Origin: Mariprofundus micogutta
GTDB lineage: Bacteria > Pseudomonadota > Zetaproteobacteria > Mariprofundales > Mariprofundaceae
Assembly: GCF_001895085.1 (NCBI RefSeq)
Contig: NZ_BDFD01000002.1
Location: 62,001 to 126,000 of the forward strand
Length of the DNA stretch: 64,000 nucleotides
Direction: 5' to 3'
A program made the position numbers and the translations under genes. Below, piece after piece: positions 43,377 to 53,264 of this stretch (the first letter of the stretch is position 1; each line of letters begins with the position of its first letter). The notes below the pieces were generated by a model, which was given only the letters and a program-made list of their open reading frames with translations, was not told the DNA's origin and did not search any database.

Positions 43377-45497
43377 TCAAATCATATTTCTGATGAGCTG
43401 CCCCAGTTCATCCACACGATACGGTTTCGAAATAAACGCTGAACCTCGAAGATCTTTCTCATCCGTCACTTCTTCTTTGTCATATCCTGTACAGAAAATA
43501 ACTTTAACATTGCTGTTTCGTTTCCAGATCTCTTGCGCTGCTGCAACCCCGCCTAAATTCGGCATCACAATATCCATGAGAATCACCGCAACATCATCTT
43601 CGTTGGCAATGAATTCTTCCACAGCCTCAAGCCCATCGGCAGCCTGAAGCACGTGATAACCCATCCTGGTCAACACTTCTGCTCCGGTCATACGCAGATT
43701 GGCTTCATCATCAACAAGAAGAATGGTTTCACCGCGTCCGGCAAGCGGCAAGCCTGGCTGCTCGGTCAGTTTCTGGGTTGCAGCTTCTGATAAAGGGAAA
43801 TAGATATTGAATATCGAACCGCGCCCCGGTTCCGATTCAACTTCAATGCGCCCCTGATGGGTTTCTACTGCACCATAGAGCATCGCCAGCCCCAGCCCGG
43901 TCCCTTTGCCCACATCTTTGGTGGTAAAAAATGGCTCGAAAATATGGCGTCGGGTCTCAGCCGACATGCCGCAGCCATTATCGGAAACAGACAGATGGGC
44001 AAAGCGATCATGCTGATTTTCTTGTGACAGGTCTGTAGCATCCAAAGGCTGTTCGTATAACTCCAGCCTGATATCAATCACAGGCTTATTGACCTTTTCA
44101 AGCGCATCACGCGCATTATTGAGAAGGTTCACCAGAATCTGCTGCATCTGCACTTCATCACCATCAACTGGCAGCGCATATTGGCTAAATGAAGTGTTCA
44201 TACGAATGTTTTCAGGAATACTGAAACGATGCAGTTTAAAAGCCTCCTTGATAAACATCACCAGATCGAAGGTTTTCTTGGTCACCTGACCTTTTCTGGA
44301 AAAGGTCAGCAACTGCTGAATCATCTCCGCCGCCTTGAAACTGAGCCCCTCTATTTTACCCAGATGATCCAGTGCCTCGTTATTATTCTGCACTGCCAGC
44401 TTCGCCAGATACAACCGTCCGGTCATACCGGCCAGCATATTGTTGAACTCGTGCGCAACACCGCCAACCAGTGTGCCGACCGCTTCCATTTTCTGCGTCT
44501 GTAAAAAATGTTCTTCGAACTGTTTGCTCTCTGTAATGTCCTGCACAGTGCCAATCAAACGTTCAGGCCTGCCCGCTGCATCCTTCATCACCCGGCCATA
44601 CCCCTGAATCCAGCGCTGTTGGCCGTCATTCCGCCTTCGAATCTTCACTTCGATTTTTAATGTCTGACTACCCTTGAGCGCTTCCCGCTTGAGGTATTTC
44701 CATATTTTATGCCGAAATCCGGGGTGTACGATATCCAGCCAGCCCTTGATATCTCTGTTGTAGCCTGTTTCGATACCGAGAATAGCATCAAGCATCTCAC
44801 TGCTTGTCCAACAGGCTCTTTTGAGGTCAAAGGTAAAGGTACCGATTTTACCCGCTTTCTGTGCGTCAGTAAGCAGGGCGTTACTGTCCAACAGCTCCTG
44901 AGTTCGCTCCTGAACCTGCCGCTCCAGATTTTCATGTGAGACCTGAAGTGCAGCCTCAGTTTTCTTTCGTTCGCTGATATCACGCAAGATAGCCACAAAC
45001 TGCTTCTGACCCTGACTTTTCATGACCGATAGAAGTAATTCCAGCGGAATGGGTGAGCCATCCCGGTGTGATCCGTTCACTTCAACAAGTTGCCCCACAA
45101 GATTCCCATCTGAAGATTCATCGCCAGAATAATGAGTCGAGTCCGGTAAAGCTCCACCCTGAGGCATTTTATGAATCACTACTTCGGAAAAAGGCCGCCC
45201 TGTAGCTTCATCTGCTAACCAACCAAACATGGATGCTGCACGTGGATTCCAGTGCGTAATTATCCCCTGATCATTCATTCCAACAATGGCATCCATTGAG
45301 TTTTCAACCAACAAGTGAGCCCATGCCTGACTTAACCTGAGTTTATGCTGCTCTTCTTCGATACGATCCTGATAAGCTTTAAGTTGCTGTTGAAAAGGAG
45401 TGCGATCACCTCCTCCTTCCAGCGACATCAGACGTTTACGCAAAGCACCAATCGTCTCATTTGCCGCCAGCAGCTTCTGCTCTAAATCATCATTCAT
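43377..45497 (-). CDS. Cytoplasmic hybrid histidine kinase (coiled coil, two PAS, HisKA, HATPase, REC)
   Basis: A 706-residue soluble kinase without membrane spans. An N-terminal coiled coil (about 1-60) is followed by a PAS domain (about 62-185), a second PAS/PAC (about 215-335), HisKA with GVAHEFNN, HATPase with N-box ([11 protein letters not shown]), G1 (DNGCGMS) and G2 (GTGLGLAML), then a receiver with LVDDEAN, phospho-Asp in [11 protein letters not shown] and Lys in SKPY. It overlaps the FIST gene by four bases. Being soluble and coupled to FIST, it is likely the effector of a cytoplasmic signal sensor. Confidence 0.9.
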   Translation of the reverse strand: MNDDLEQKLLAANETIGALRKRLMSLEGGGDRTPFQQQLKAYQDRIEEEQHKLRLSQAWAHLLVENSMDAIVGMNDQGIITHWNPRAASMFGWLADEATGRPFSEVVIHKMPQGGALPDSTHYSGDESSDGNLVGQLVEVNGSHRDGSPIPLELLLSVMKSQGQKQFVAILRDISERKKTEAALQVSHENLERQVQERTQELLDSNALLTDAQKAGKIGTFTFDLKRACWTSSEMLDAILGIETGYNRDIKGWLDIVHPGFRHKIWKYLKREALKGSQTLKIEVKIRRRNDGQQRWIQGYGRVMKDAAGRPERLIGTVQDITESKQFEEHFLQTQKMEAVGTLVGGVAHEFNNMLAGMTGRLYLAKLAVQNNNEALDHLGKIEGLSFKAAEMIQQLLTFSRKGQVTKKTFDLVMFIKEAFKLHRFSIPENIRMNTSFSQYALPVDGDEVQMQQILVNLLNNARDALEKVNKPVIDIRLELYEQPLDATDLSQENQHDRFAHLSVSDNGCGMSAETRRHIFEPFFTTKDVGKGTGLGLAMLYGAVETHQGRIEVESEPGRGSIFNIYFPLSEAATQKLTEQPGLPLAGRGETILLVDDEANLRMTGAEVLTRMGYHVLQAADGLEAVEEFIANEDDVAVILMDIVMPNLGGVAAAQEIWKRNSNVKVIFCTGYDKEEVTDEKDLRGSAFISKPYRVDELGQLIRNMI

Positions 45498-46636
45498 TCA
45501 TGACCCAATGCCAAACCAACCAGTGTCTGGTTAATATGCAGTCCGTCCCATAACTCCCCATATGTATCAAAACCGATAACGTGCTTCGCTGCAATGCTGG
45601 CATGTTCTGCCAACGCCTGACTCTGTTTTTTTCCCTCAGCCTCAAGACTTCTGAAAACACAATTACACATAAAAAGGACTTCAGCCTGACCAATCTCATC
45701 AACAAGTTCATTCATAGAAGAATCTAACTCTTCTACCATATCCTGATGCTGACACAGGTTAAGCACCATGCCCTCCTCAATCGCACAATAAAACGTCAGT
45801 GAACCATCATCGTTGGCGCTCGTAATCGAGCGAACATAGTTTTCACCAGCGTAGCGATACATCACCGGATGATCTGAGAAAACCTGGAAGTCGAGCTCCC
45901 CCACCTGTTTGCCTAAAAGTTCTGCATAATAATCAGCAGCAGGCATGCCATCCAGGCGCAAGACCTTACGCTCTGATTCATTCGCTTTTGTAATAACCAC
46001 ATCTTTCGTTCCGGGTACAAAGTGCTGATGTTTGATACGCCTGAAAGGCAATTCTGACTCCGCCAGTAAAAAAACTGCGCCACCGGAATAGGCCTTTCCA
46101 TTTGCAATGACGTGCGTCTTCTCAAATTTCAGATCATCTCCGGCACACCCACCTAAAAAAGGAATATTCCCAAGCTGGCTGGAAATGGCGGCTACCGCCC
46201 TGCCATCTACTCCGGCCATGCCATCAACAAAACCGATGCAGAAGTGTTGGTCTGAACGCAAATCACTACGATCAATCTGCATTCCTTCTAACAGCTGATT
46301 ATAAACTTCTTGAGCGCCTTCTTCAGAAAAGTCAGATAAAGATTCAACTACGCTATATGTCCAGCGAATTTTATCCGATGTAATAGCCAGTAATACCAGT
46401 GTACCATTTTGATAGCTACCGGAAGTCCATTCTCCGGCACTGGTACTTCCCGCGATCAAAGCTTTCGGGAAACGCTTTGATAATTCTGCAGCAACTGTAT
46501 GGGGATCCTGTGCTGTTGAGTGAAATACAAAAATAACATCGGGCTTGAACATGACAACATCAGGCCAGTTGGATGTTGCTTCGGAAATAGCCTCAACTGC
46601 ATCGGCATGTTTCGAATAACCATCGTAAACCTGCAT
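45494..46636 (-). CDS. FIST-domain ligand sensor protein
   Basis: FIST proteins are small-ligand sensors found with two-component and chemotaxis parts. The 380-residue protein has an N-terminal FIST half (VFHSTAQDP, IAGSTSAGEW, GFVDGMAG, GGCAGDDLKFE) and a C-terminal FIST half from about 215 to the end, with ELVDEIG and CNCVFRSLE. A GGGAGGGGGAG ribosome site precedes the ATG. It overlaps the kinase downstream by four bases. The pair sits on the reverse strand between fliP and fliQ. Confidence 0.88.
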   Translation of the reverse strand: MQVYDGYSKHADAVEAISEATSNWPDVVMFKPDVIFVFHSTAQDPHTVAAELSKRFPKALIAGSTSAGEWTSGSYQNGTLVLLAITSDKIRWTYSVVESLSDFSEEGAQEVYNQLLEGMQIDRSDLRSDQHFCIGFVDGMAGVDGRAVAAISSQLGNIPFLGGCAGDDLKFEKTHVIANGKAYSGGAVFLLAESELPFRRIKHQHFVPGTKDVVITKANESERKVLRLDGMPAADYYAELLGKQVGELDFQVFSDHPVMYRYAGENYVRSITSANDDGSLTFYCAIEEGMVLNLCQHQDMVEELDSSMNELVDEIGQAEVLFMCNCVFRSLEAEGKKQSQALAEHASIAAKHVIGFDTYGELWDGLHINQTLVGLALGHE

Positions 46637-46747
46637 CTCCCCCTCCCGTTTGCGCCCATAAGGAAATATCTCGTTTATAACTGAGAATAGATGAACAACC
46701 GGAAATTAACAACTGTCAAAATCCATATATATCCCCAAAAAAACAAT

Positions 46748-46763
46748 TGGCATCCGGCTTGCT
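46748..46763 (+). promoter_or_regulatory. Sigma-54 promoter abutting fliQ
   Basis: TGGCATC-CGGC-TTGCT keeps both the GG and GC and their spacing. The predicted transcript start is near 46774, just one base before the fliQ ATG at 46775, so a transcript from it would be essentially leaderless. There is no better start in fliQ, since residue 1 aligns with known FliQ starts. Confidence 0.7.
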
Positions 46764-46774
46764 CAGTAAGCATC

Positions 46775-47044
46775 ATGGGACCTGACTCAGTTATTCAAAT
46801 CGGCACTGAAGCCATTAAAATGGTGCTGATGATTTCATTGCCAATGCTGCTCGTGGCGCTGGTTGTCGGTATCGCCATCTCACTGTTTCAGGCCGTTACC
46901 CAGATTCAGGAGATGACCCTGACCTTTGTACCGAAAATCATTGCCGTATTCGTAGCGATGATAGTAGCAGCTCCGTGGATGACCGAGCGCATGGTCTCCT
47001 TTACCAAGAATCTGTTCTCGATGATTCCCACCCTGACACAGTAG
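46775..47044 (+). CDS. fliQ: Flagellar export gate protein FliQ
   Basis: An 89-residue, two-span component of the export gate. The ATG at 46775 gives MGPDSVIQIGTEAIKM, matching the standard FliQ N-terminus; the frame is open to 46691, but the extra residues are not FliQ-like. No strong ribosome site is visible. The sigma-54 promoter just ahead re-starts transcription after the FIST-kinase insertion. fliR follows 9 bases later. Confidence 0.92.
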   Translation: MGPDSVIQIGTEAIKMVLMISLPMLLVALVVGIAISLFQAVTQIQEMTLTFVPKIIAVFVAMIVAAPWMTERMVSFTKNLFSMIPTLTQ

Positions 47045-47053
47045 CTGACAGAT

Positions 47054-47836
47054 ATGGAATTCCCATGGCCGGATATTCAACAGATTACTGTCGCTTTGCT
47101 TGTTTTCTTGCGCATCAGTGCCATGTTGTTTTTACTACCTGTGTTGGGACATCAACTTGTCCCTGCACAAGTGAAAGTCGGTCTGATCGTGTTACTGACA
47201 CTGCTTATTTATCCTCTTGTTCAGGACAAAGTCACGCTCATTCCGCTGGAACCGATTGCATTTGCCGCCATCGCTTTACAGGAAATCCTCATTGCCGGAG
47301 CGCTGGCGATGTTTGCCCAACTCACCTTTACAGCCGCTCAGTTTGCCGGCCAGATCATGAGCTTTCAGATGGGTATGACCGTCGCCAATGTTTTCGATCC
47401 TGTAACACGCAGTCAGCAATCCGTTATCTCCCAGCTATCGATTACACTAGCCATGCTGCTCTGGGTTTCTGCCGGTGCTCACCATATTTTTCTTTATGCC
47501 ATGATTGACTCATTCACGCTGTTCCCGATTGACCAGCCCTGGCACTTCCCGGGTTTGATGGCTTTAACCGATGCTGCAGCCAATATGTTTGTCCTGTCAC
47601 TGAAAATTGCAGCACCTATCATGTTATTGCTGTTCTTCGTGTATATCGCCCTTGGCCTTGTCTCACGCGCAGTACCGCAAATTCAGGTCTTCTTTGTCAG
47701 CTTCCCTCTCACGGTCGGTCTCGGTCTGCTCACCTTCGGGCTCGGCATGCCTGCATTCATTTACTTGATGAGTGATGCATTCACCGCGCTTTCAGGCCAG
47801 GTGCCGTTGTTCCTGAGGCACTTGAGCGGAGTATGA
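47054..47836 (+). CDS. fliR: Flagellar export gate protein FliR
   Basis: The 260-residue FliR has about six membrane segments and family stretches such as LRISAMLFLLPVLG, FAGQIMSFQMGMTVANVFDP, LGLVSRAVPQIQVFFVSFPLTVGLGL. It completes the FliPQR gate. It is followed directly by flhB, whose ATG is three bases past its stop. Confidence 0.93.
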   Translation: MEFPWPDIQQITVALLVFLRISAMLFLLPVLGHQLVPAQVKVGLIVLLTLLIYPLVQDKVTLIPLEPIAFAAIALQEILIAGALAMFAQLTFTAAQFAGQIMSFQMGMTVANVFDPVTRSQQSVISQLSITLAMLLWVSAGAHHIFLYAMIDSFTLFPIDQPWHFPGLMALTDAAANMFVLSLKIAAPIMLLLFFVYIALGLVSRAVPQIQVFFVSFPLTVGLGLLTFGLGMPAFIYLMSDAFTALSGQVPLFLRHLSGV

Positions 47837-47839
47837 TTG

Positions 47840-48907
47840 ATGTCTGAAGAACAGGACAAAAGCCAACAAACCGAAGATGCATCTGACAAGCGTCTTGAGG
47901 ATGGACGCAAAAAGGGGCAGGTGCCAAGCAGCAAAGAGCCTTCGACAGCCATTACATTCATGGTACTCAGCCTTATTGTAATTACCGGCCTCGGTGCCTG
48001 GATCGGTGAAGTGCTGATGGGCATGATGGAATTCCACCTCTCGGGAAAATCGAAACTGGAAGCCACAGGTGAGGGTATACAGTCGCTGCTGATCAGCACT
48101 GGCGCTGATATTGCCATGGTACTTCTTCCTATAGCCATTCCCATTGTATTGCTCGGCGTGTTTGTCACATTTATGGTCAGCGGCCCGGTCTTCACCTTCG
48201 AAACACTGAAACCCAAGCTGGAAAAGATCAGCCCCATGAAAGGTTTCAAACGACTTTTCTCCACCAAATCTCTGGCGGAATTCATTAAATCCGTTCTGAA
48301 GATGCTGGTGATCGGCTTTGCCTGTTCAACAGTTGTAATGAGCCTTTTTGAAGAGATCATGTACTCAGCCCTGCGTGACCCGAATGACATCGCCGCTCTG
48401 GCCGTCAATGGCGGCGTCAAGATTGTCACACTGGCGACAATTATTTTTGCCTTCATTGCACTGGCTGATGTGATCTACCAACGCTGGGAACATATGAAAT
48501 CAATGCGCATGTCGAAAAAAGAGCAGCGCGATGAACACAAAGAGTCTGAGGGTGACCCTCAACTGAAAGCAAAAATTCGTCAGATTCAGATGCAGCAGGC
48601 GCACAATCGCATGATGTCCGATGTACCCGATGCCGATGTGGTCATCACCAACCCAACCCATATCTCGGTTGCTCTGGCCTATAAGCCGGGATCCTTGAGT
48701 GCGCCGCGCGTGCTGGCCATGGGCAAAGGCCATATTGCCGCCAAAATTCGTGAAATCGCCAAAGAAAACAACATCCCGATGCGCGAAAACAAACCTTTGG
48801 CAAGATCCTTGTTTAAGCAGGTCAAGGTCGGCGATGAAATACCGGAAGAACTGTTTGAAGCCGTTGCCATTATTTTGGCTGAAATATTCAGATTAAAGGC
48901 GCGATAG
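47840..48907 (+). CDS. flhB: Flagellar export switch protein FlhB
   Basis: FlhB controls the change of export substrate from rod/hook to filament. The 355-residue product has an N-terminal charged segment, four membrane spans and a cytoplasmic domain with the self-cleavage motif NPTH at residues 271-274 (VVITNPTHISVALAY). ATG 47840 is preferred to the TTG one codon earlier. An intergenic 122 bases separates it from flhA. Confidence 0.94.
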   Translation: MSEEQDKSQQTEDASDKRLEDGRKKGQVPSSKEPSTAITFMVLSLIVITGLGAWIGEVLMGMMEFHLSGKSKLEATGEGIQSLLISTGADIAMVLLPIAIPIVLLGVFVTFMVSGPVFTFETLKPKLEKISPMKGFKRLFSTKSLAEFIKSVLKMLVIGFACSTVVMSLFEEIMYSALRDPNDIAALAVNGGVKIVTLATIIFAFIALADVIYQRWEHMKSMRMSKKEQRDEHKESEGDPQLKAKIRQIQMQQAHNRMMSDVPDADVVITNPTHISVALAYKPGSLSAPRVLAMGKGHIAAKIREIAKENNIPMRENKPLARSLFKQVKVGDEIPEELFEAVAIILAEIFRLKAR

Positions 48908-49029
48908 TGGCCCGAACAACAACGACTGAGTACAGAAAGAGTAAGCAGACCATGCGTCAAAAAAATGGCCTGATAGTAACGCAAAACCGCTATCAAACGC
49001 CTTTTGCGAATATGAAGGAGCAGTAAAGC

Positions 49030-51111
49030 ATGCAATCAGCAGCGATGACATTGCAGCGCATAGGCAGACAACCTGACGTCATGCTTGCAGTCGGTGTGCT
49101 CGGCATTCTGATGGTCATGATCGTGCCATTGCCACCATGGCTGATGGATGTACTGCTGGCTGCGAACATCACCATTGGCATACTGATTCTGCTGACCTCA
49201 ATCTATGTACTTAAACCGCTTGAGTTTTCAGTATTCCCTTCCCTATTGCTACTCACCACGCTATTCAGGTTATCGCTAAACGTTGCTACAACACGCCTGA
49301 TCCTGTTACACGGACAGGAAGGTCCTGCAGCAGCAGGCCATGTCATTGAAGGCTTTGGTGAATTTGTTGTCGGCGGTAATACAGTCGTCGGACTGATTAT
49401 TTTCATCATTCTCGTGCTGATCAACTTTGTTGTAATCACCAAGGGTTCTACCCGAATCGCCGAAGTAGCAGCGCGTTTTACCCTGGATGCCATGCCGGGC
49501 AAACAGATGGCTATTGATGCCGATATGAATGCAGGCCTGATTGATGAAGCTGAAGCACGCAAACGGCGTGAGAATGTAGCTCGTGAAGCCGAGTTTTACG
49601 GAGCCATGGACGGTGCATCAAAATTCGTACGCGGAGACGCGGTTGCCGGCCTGATTATCACGGTGATCAACCTGATCGCAGGTCTCATCATCGGTGTGAT
49701 GCAGCACGGCATGCCGGCTTCAGATGCCATGGCGGTATTCAGTCTTTTGACGGTAGGTGATGGTCTGGTGTCACAAATCCCTGCCCTGGTCATCTCTATC
49801 GCGGCAGGTATCATTATTACCCGTGCCAGCAGCAATACTGCCCTGCCACTCGAATTAAAAGAACAGTTCACCAAACATCCCAAGGTTCATTTTGTCGCAT
49901 CAGGTGCCTTGATTCTGATGAGTCTGGTACCGGGTCTGCCTTTCGTTCCCTTCCTGATCCTCTCTCTCGGTCTGGCCGCAAGTGGTTACTACCTGCAACT
50001 TGGACAACAAGAAACCGCACTGGTCTCGGATGCGGAAGATGTAACACCACAGCCTGAAGTATCTCCGGAAGCAGCACTGGATGATCTGCTGGTTGAAGAT
50101 CCGATACGTCTGGAGATCGGTTACGGCCTGATCGATATGGTTGAGAACAGCCGTGAAGGAAACCTGCTGGATCGGATGAAAAAAGTACGTCGACAGATCA
50201 CCCAGGAGATCGGTTTTGTGCTGCCGCCGGTGCATATCAAGGATAACCTGCAGCTTGGCGTCTCCGATTATCAGATTCTCATTCGCGGTGCCGTGGTCGG
50301 CAGCGGTGAAATTCGTCCGCGCAACCTGTTGGCTCTGGAGAGTCAGATGACCGGGCCTGCCATTGAAGGCATCCCTACCCAGGAACCGGCATTTGGACTG
50401 CCTGCCTTGTGGATTTCTGAAGATAAACGCCAGCAGGCGGAGCTCTCCGGTTACACTGTGGTTGAACCCACGACTGTTATTATCACCCATCTGACCGAAG
50501 TATTGCGTGCACAGGCATCCGAAATGCTGGATCGCACTCAGGTGCACGAATTACTGGATAAATTCTCACAGCGCCATCCGAAAGTTGTTGATGAAATTGT
50601 CCCTGCTCAGGTTTCCGTTGGCACCCTGCAGAATGTATTGCAGCGCCTGCTCTCCGAATGGGTACCGATCCGTGATCTGATGCTGATTCTCGAAGCACTC
50701 TCCGACCATGCCGGAGAGAATCTCAGCATCGATGATCTGGTGGAGCATGTCCGATCCCGTCTGGGACGCACCATTACCCAGCGTTATCTGAATCAACAGG
50801 GTGAGTTAGCCGTATTCATGCTGGATGGTGAACTCGAACAACGCATGACAGAACGCATGGTTCAACAAGCCGGCTGGGGACTGCCTCTGGAGATGGCAGA
50901 ATGGCAGCGTTTCATGGCAAGGCTCAATGAGGTTGCATCACAATATGATGTCGACATGCCTGTACTGTTGACCACACCGCAACTGCGCGGACCGCTGTCT
51001 CAAGCTCTGCGTAAAATCATGAATCGAATTGTTGTCTTATCGATCAACGAAATGCCGCCACAAACCAATGTGCAATCTCTGGCACGTGTGAGTCTGTACG
51101 ATGCGAATTAA
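49030..51111 (+). CDS. flhA: Flagellar export gate protein FlhA
   Basis: The 693-residue FlhA has eight membrane segments in its first half (to about residue 320), with the FHIPEP signature region RFTLDAMPGKQMAIDADMNA and EARKRRENVAREAEFYGAMDGASKFVRGDA, and a cytoplasmic C-terminal domain that docks chaperone-substrate complexes. An AAGGAG element lies nine bases before the ATG. Its last 11 bases overlap flhF. Confidence 0.96.
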   Translation: MQSAAMTLQRIGRQPDVMLAVGVLGILMVMIVPLPPWLMDVLLAANITIGILILLTSIYVLKPLEFSVFPSLLLLTTLFRLSLNVATTRLILLHGQEGPAAAGHVIEGFGEFVVGGNTVVGLIIFIILVLINFVVITKGSTRIAEVAARFTLDAMPGKQMAIDADMNAGLIDEAEARKRRENVAREAEFYGAMDGASKFVRGDAVAGLIITVINLIAGLIIGVMQHGMPASDAMAVFSLLTVGDGLVSQIPALVISIAAGIIITRASSNTALPLELKEQFTKHPKVHFVASGALILMSLVPGLPFVPFLILSLGLAASGYYLQLGQQETALVSDAEDVTPQPEVSPEAALDDLLVEDPIRLEIGYGLIDMVENSREGNLLDRMKKVRRQITQEIGFVLPPVHIKDNLQLGVSDYQILIRGAVVGSGEIRPRNLLALESQMTGPAIEGIPTQEPAFGLPALWISEDKRQQAELSGYTVVEPTTVIITHLTEVLRAQASEMLDRTQVHELLDKFSQRHPKVVDEIVPAQVSVGTLQNVLQRLLSEWVPIRDLMLILEALSDHAGENLSIDDLVEHVRSRLGRTITQRYLNQQGELAVFMLDGELEQRMTERMVQQAGWGLPLEMAEWQRFMARLNEVASQYDVDMPVLLTTPQLRGPLSQALRKIMNRIVVLSINEMPPQTNVQSLARVSLYDAN

Positions 51112-52177
51112 AGTCTATACCGCGCCTCACCTGCATGAAGCTCTGGCCAAGGTACGTCAGGATATGGGGCCCGAAGCATTAATTCTTGATCGTCAGCAGG
51201 TCAAAGATGCCAATGGTGGCATGTGGCATGTGCATGCAGCACTGGACAATCACTCTGCCTCGCCTGAGAAGAGTGATGAGAGGGCCACCACACAACTGGC
51301 TAAACCTGTTCTGAACACAAAAAATGAACCCGCCCCTGAAGCTACAAGCGATGCCACGATCGATCGTCTAGAGCGGCTTGTCGTTGGCTTGAGCAATAAA
51401 GAGTCTGCCAGCCTGCGCAATGCTCTGGCTTCGGGTCGTGAACAGGAATCATTTGACCATCTGATGCGGCTTGGTGTTGCCGCGACCTATGCCTTTGATA
51501 TGGCCGGCGATTATGCTGTACGCAAACCGATGGGCAGTAAAACACTGCAATGGAGCCGTCGCATCAATCCTGATAACGGGCGCAACACCATCCTGTTTTC
51601 CGGCCCGTCCGGCAGTGGAAAAACCACTCTGATCGCCAAACTGGCAGCCCACTACAGCCTGAAAGGCATACGTGTAGCAGTGATCTCCACAGACACCGAA
51701 CGTATGGGTGGCCTGGATGCCTTGAAAGCATACTGTAGCACACTGGGAATTCCGTTTTATCCACTGAAAAAAACGGCTGAGGCAAAAAAAATCCACAGCG
51801 ACACACATTCGGCACAACTCCTGCTAATAGACACTGAAGGCTGGAGTCCTCGCCGCGATACCTGTCTGAAACGTCAGACAGGTTTATGGGATGCGATGGA
51901 CTGCACACGCAAAATCATGGTGATTCCAGCCAATATGGATGAGGAGGATGCAATGCAACAGTTAAGCCACCATACGGCATCTGACATGACCGATATCGCA
52001 TTTTCCAAACTGGATGAAACACAGAAACCCGGAAAAATTGTCAACTGGTCAATTTCTGCCAAGCTGCCAATGAGTTACTGCAGTTTTGGACCGGAAGTGC
52101 CGGAGCAAATGGGCTGGTTGACGGCACAGACACTCACCACACTACTGAGCAAACACAGCGGGGCTGCAACAGCATGA
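51101..52177 (+). CDS. flhF: Flagellar placement GTPase FlhF
   Basis: FlhF is an SRP-type GTPase that sets the polar position of the flagellum. The 358-residue protein has a basic N-terminal B region (KVYTAPHLHEALAKVRQDMGPEALIL), a linker, and an NG domain with the P-loop GPSGSGKTT near residue 167, STDTERMGGLDAL, and LLIDTEGWSPRRD. It overlaps flhA by 11 bases and flhG by four. Presence with FlhG indicates polar flagellation. Confidence 0.93.
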   Translation: MRIKVYTAPHLHEALAKVRQDMGPEALILDRQQVKDANGGMWHVHAALDNHSASPEKSDERATTQLAKPVLNTKNEPAPEATSDATIDRLERLVVGLSNKESASLRNALASGREQESFDHLMRLGVAATYAFDMAGDYAVRKPMGSKTLQWSRRINPDNGRNTILFSGPSGSGKTTLIAKLAAHYSLKGIRVAVISTDTERMGGLDALKAYCSTLGIPFYPLKKTAEAKKIHSDTHSAQLLLIDTEGWSPRRDTCLKRQTGLWDAMDCTRKIMVIPANMDEEDAMQQLSHHTASDMTDIAFSKLDETQKPGKIVNWSISAKLPMSYCSFGPEVPEQMGWLTAQTLTTLLSKHSGAATA

Positions 52178-53037
52178 GTGACACTTCGCCACGCGTAATA
52201 TCCATCAGCAGCGGCAAGGGTGGTGTCGGTAAAACTTTTGTATCGGTACATCTGGCGGCACAGGCTGCGCGATCCGGAAAAAAAGTGCTGCTCATTGATG
52301 CCGACCTGGGACTGGCCAATGTTGATGTCATGCTGGGTCTGCACACAGGCGGCTCTATTCGTAATCTGCTGGCCGATGACGCTGCGCTTGAGGATCTGAT
52401 TATTCATTGTGACCGTGGCTTTGACGTTCTGCCCGGTGGAAGCGGCATCTATGAACTGACCAATCTCAATGTGGGCGAACAGCAAACCATTCTCGATTCA
52501 CTGCGTGAAGCCGGCCGCGATTATGATCTTATTCTGATTGATACCGCTGCAGGCATTGGTGACAACGTGCTCTATTTTGCCTCGGCAGCCGAGACTGCAG
52601 TGATCGTTTTAACTCCCGATCCGACTTCACTCACCGATGCTTATGCATTGATCAAGGTGATGTCACAGCAGCGTGATGTGCATCGGTTTATGGTGATTAT
52701 TAATCAGACTGACGAAATCGATGGCCAGATCACATTCAAGCGACTGCTATCCGTGGCCGACCGCTATCTGGATGTCTATCTCGATTATATCGGTCATATT
52801 CCGCAACACCCGTCCGTGCGTCAAGCCATCCAGCAACAGCGCCTGATCACCGAGTCCGACAGTGCTGTCGGCCCGCATCTGAACAAGTTGTTCGAAACCC
52901 TGCTTGCCCGTCCCCGTGATCACTCACGTGCTGGCGGCCTGCAATTTTTCTGGGAGCATTCACTGGCCTCCACGCTGGATGCCAGCCCCGATGAACTCGC
53001 AGCGGATGCCATGCAGACGCAAGGAGTTTCTTCATGA
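52174..53037 (+). CDS. flhG: Flagellar number regulator FlhG (MinD-like ATPase)
   Basis: FlhG limits flagellar number, acting on FlhF and in many bacteria on the regulator FleQ. The 287-residue ATPase shows the deviant Walker A SSGKGGVGKT, DADLGLANVDVMLG, and DTAAGIGDNVL, which are typical MinD/ParA motifs of FlhG/FleN. The C-terminal amphipathic helix used in MinD is not obvious. Four-base overlaps on both sides join it to flhF and a small membrane protein gene. Confidence 0.94.
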   Translation: MSDTSPRVISISSGKGGVGKTFVSVHLAAQAARSGKKVLLIDADLGLANVDVMLGLHTGGSIRNLLADDAALEDLIIHCDRGFDVLPGGSGIYELTNLNVGEQQTILDSLREAGRDYDLILIDTAAGIGDNVLYFASAAETAVIVLTPDPTSLTDAYALIKVMSQQRDVHRFMVIINQTDEIDGQITFKRLLSVADRYLDVYLDYIGHIPQHPSVRQAIQQQRLITESDSAVGPHLNKLFETLLARPRDHSRAGGLQFFWEHSLASTLDASPDELAADAMQTQGVSS

Positions 53038-53264
53038 CACCGGCACATGCAGCCACGGCTGGCGCTCTGACAGGGTTGTTACTGGGCAGTGCGATCTGTC
53101 TGATCCAGAATATCCCTGTTGTGGAATCGCTGTTCCGCATTTCTATTCTGGCCTTTGCCGGAGCCTGGATGGGCATACTGCTCGCCTGGCTGAATCAGAT
53201 TTTACCGGACAAAAAGAATCAGCATGATCAGCAAGACGGTCATCATCTGGATACAAGGCTGTGA
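53034..53264 (+). CDS. Small two-span membrane protein between flhG and fliA
   Basis: A 76-residue protein with two hydrophobic segments (about residues 8-28 and 33-55) and a charged, His-rich cytoplasmic tail. It overlaps flhG by four bases and fliA by four bases (GTGA), so it is translated as part of the operon. I do not recognise a family. Its fixed place between two flagellar regulators suggests a flagellar or membrane-localisation role, by position only. Confidence 0.65.
   Translation: MTPAHAATAGALTGLLLGSAICLIQNIPVVESLFRISILAFAGAWMGILLAWLNQILPDKKNQHDQQDGHHLDTRL

Noticed and set aside
48952-49026. 24-codon frame between flhB and flhA (starts MRQKNGLIV)
   Set aside because: Weak ribosome site and no homology that I can see; it might be a leader peptide but the evidence is too thin.
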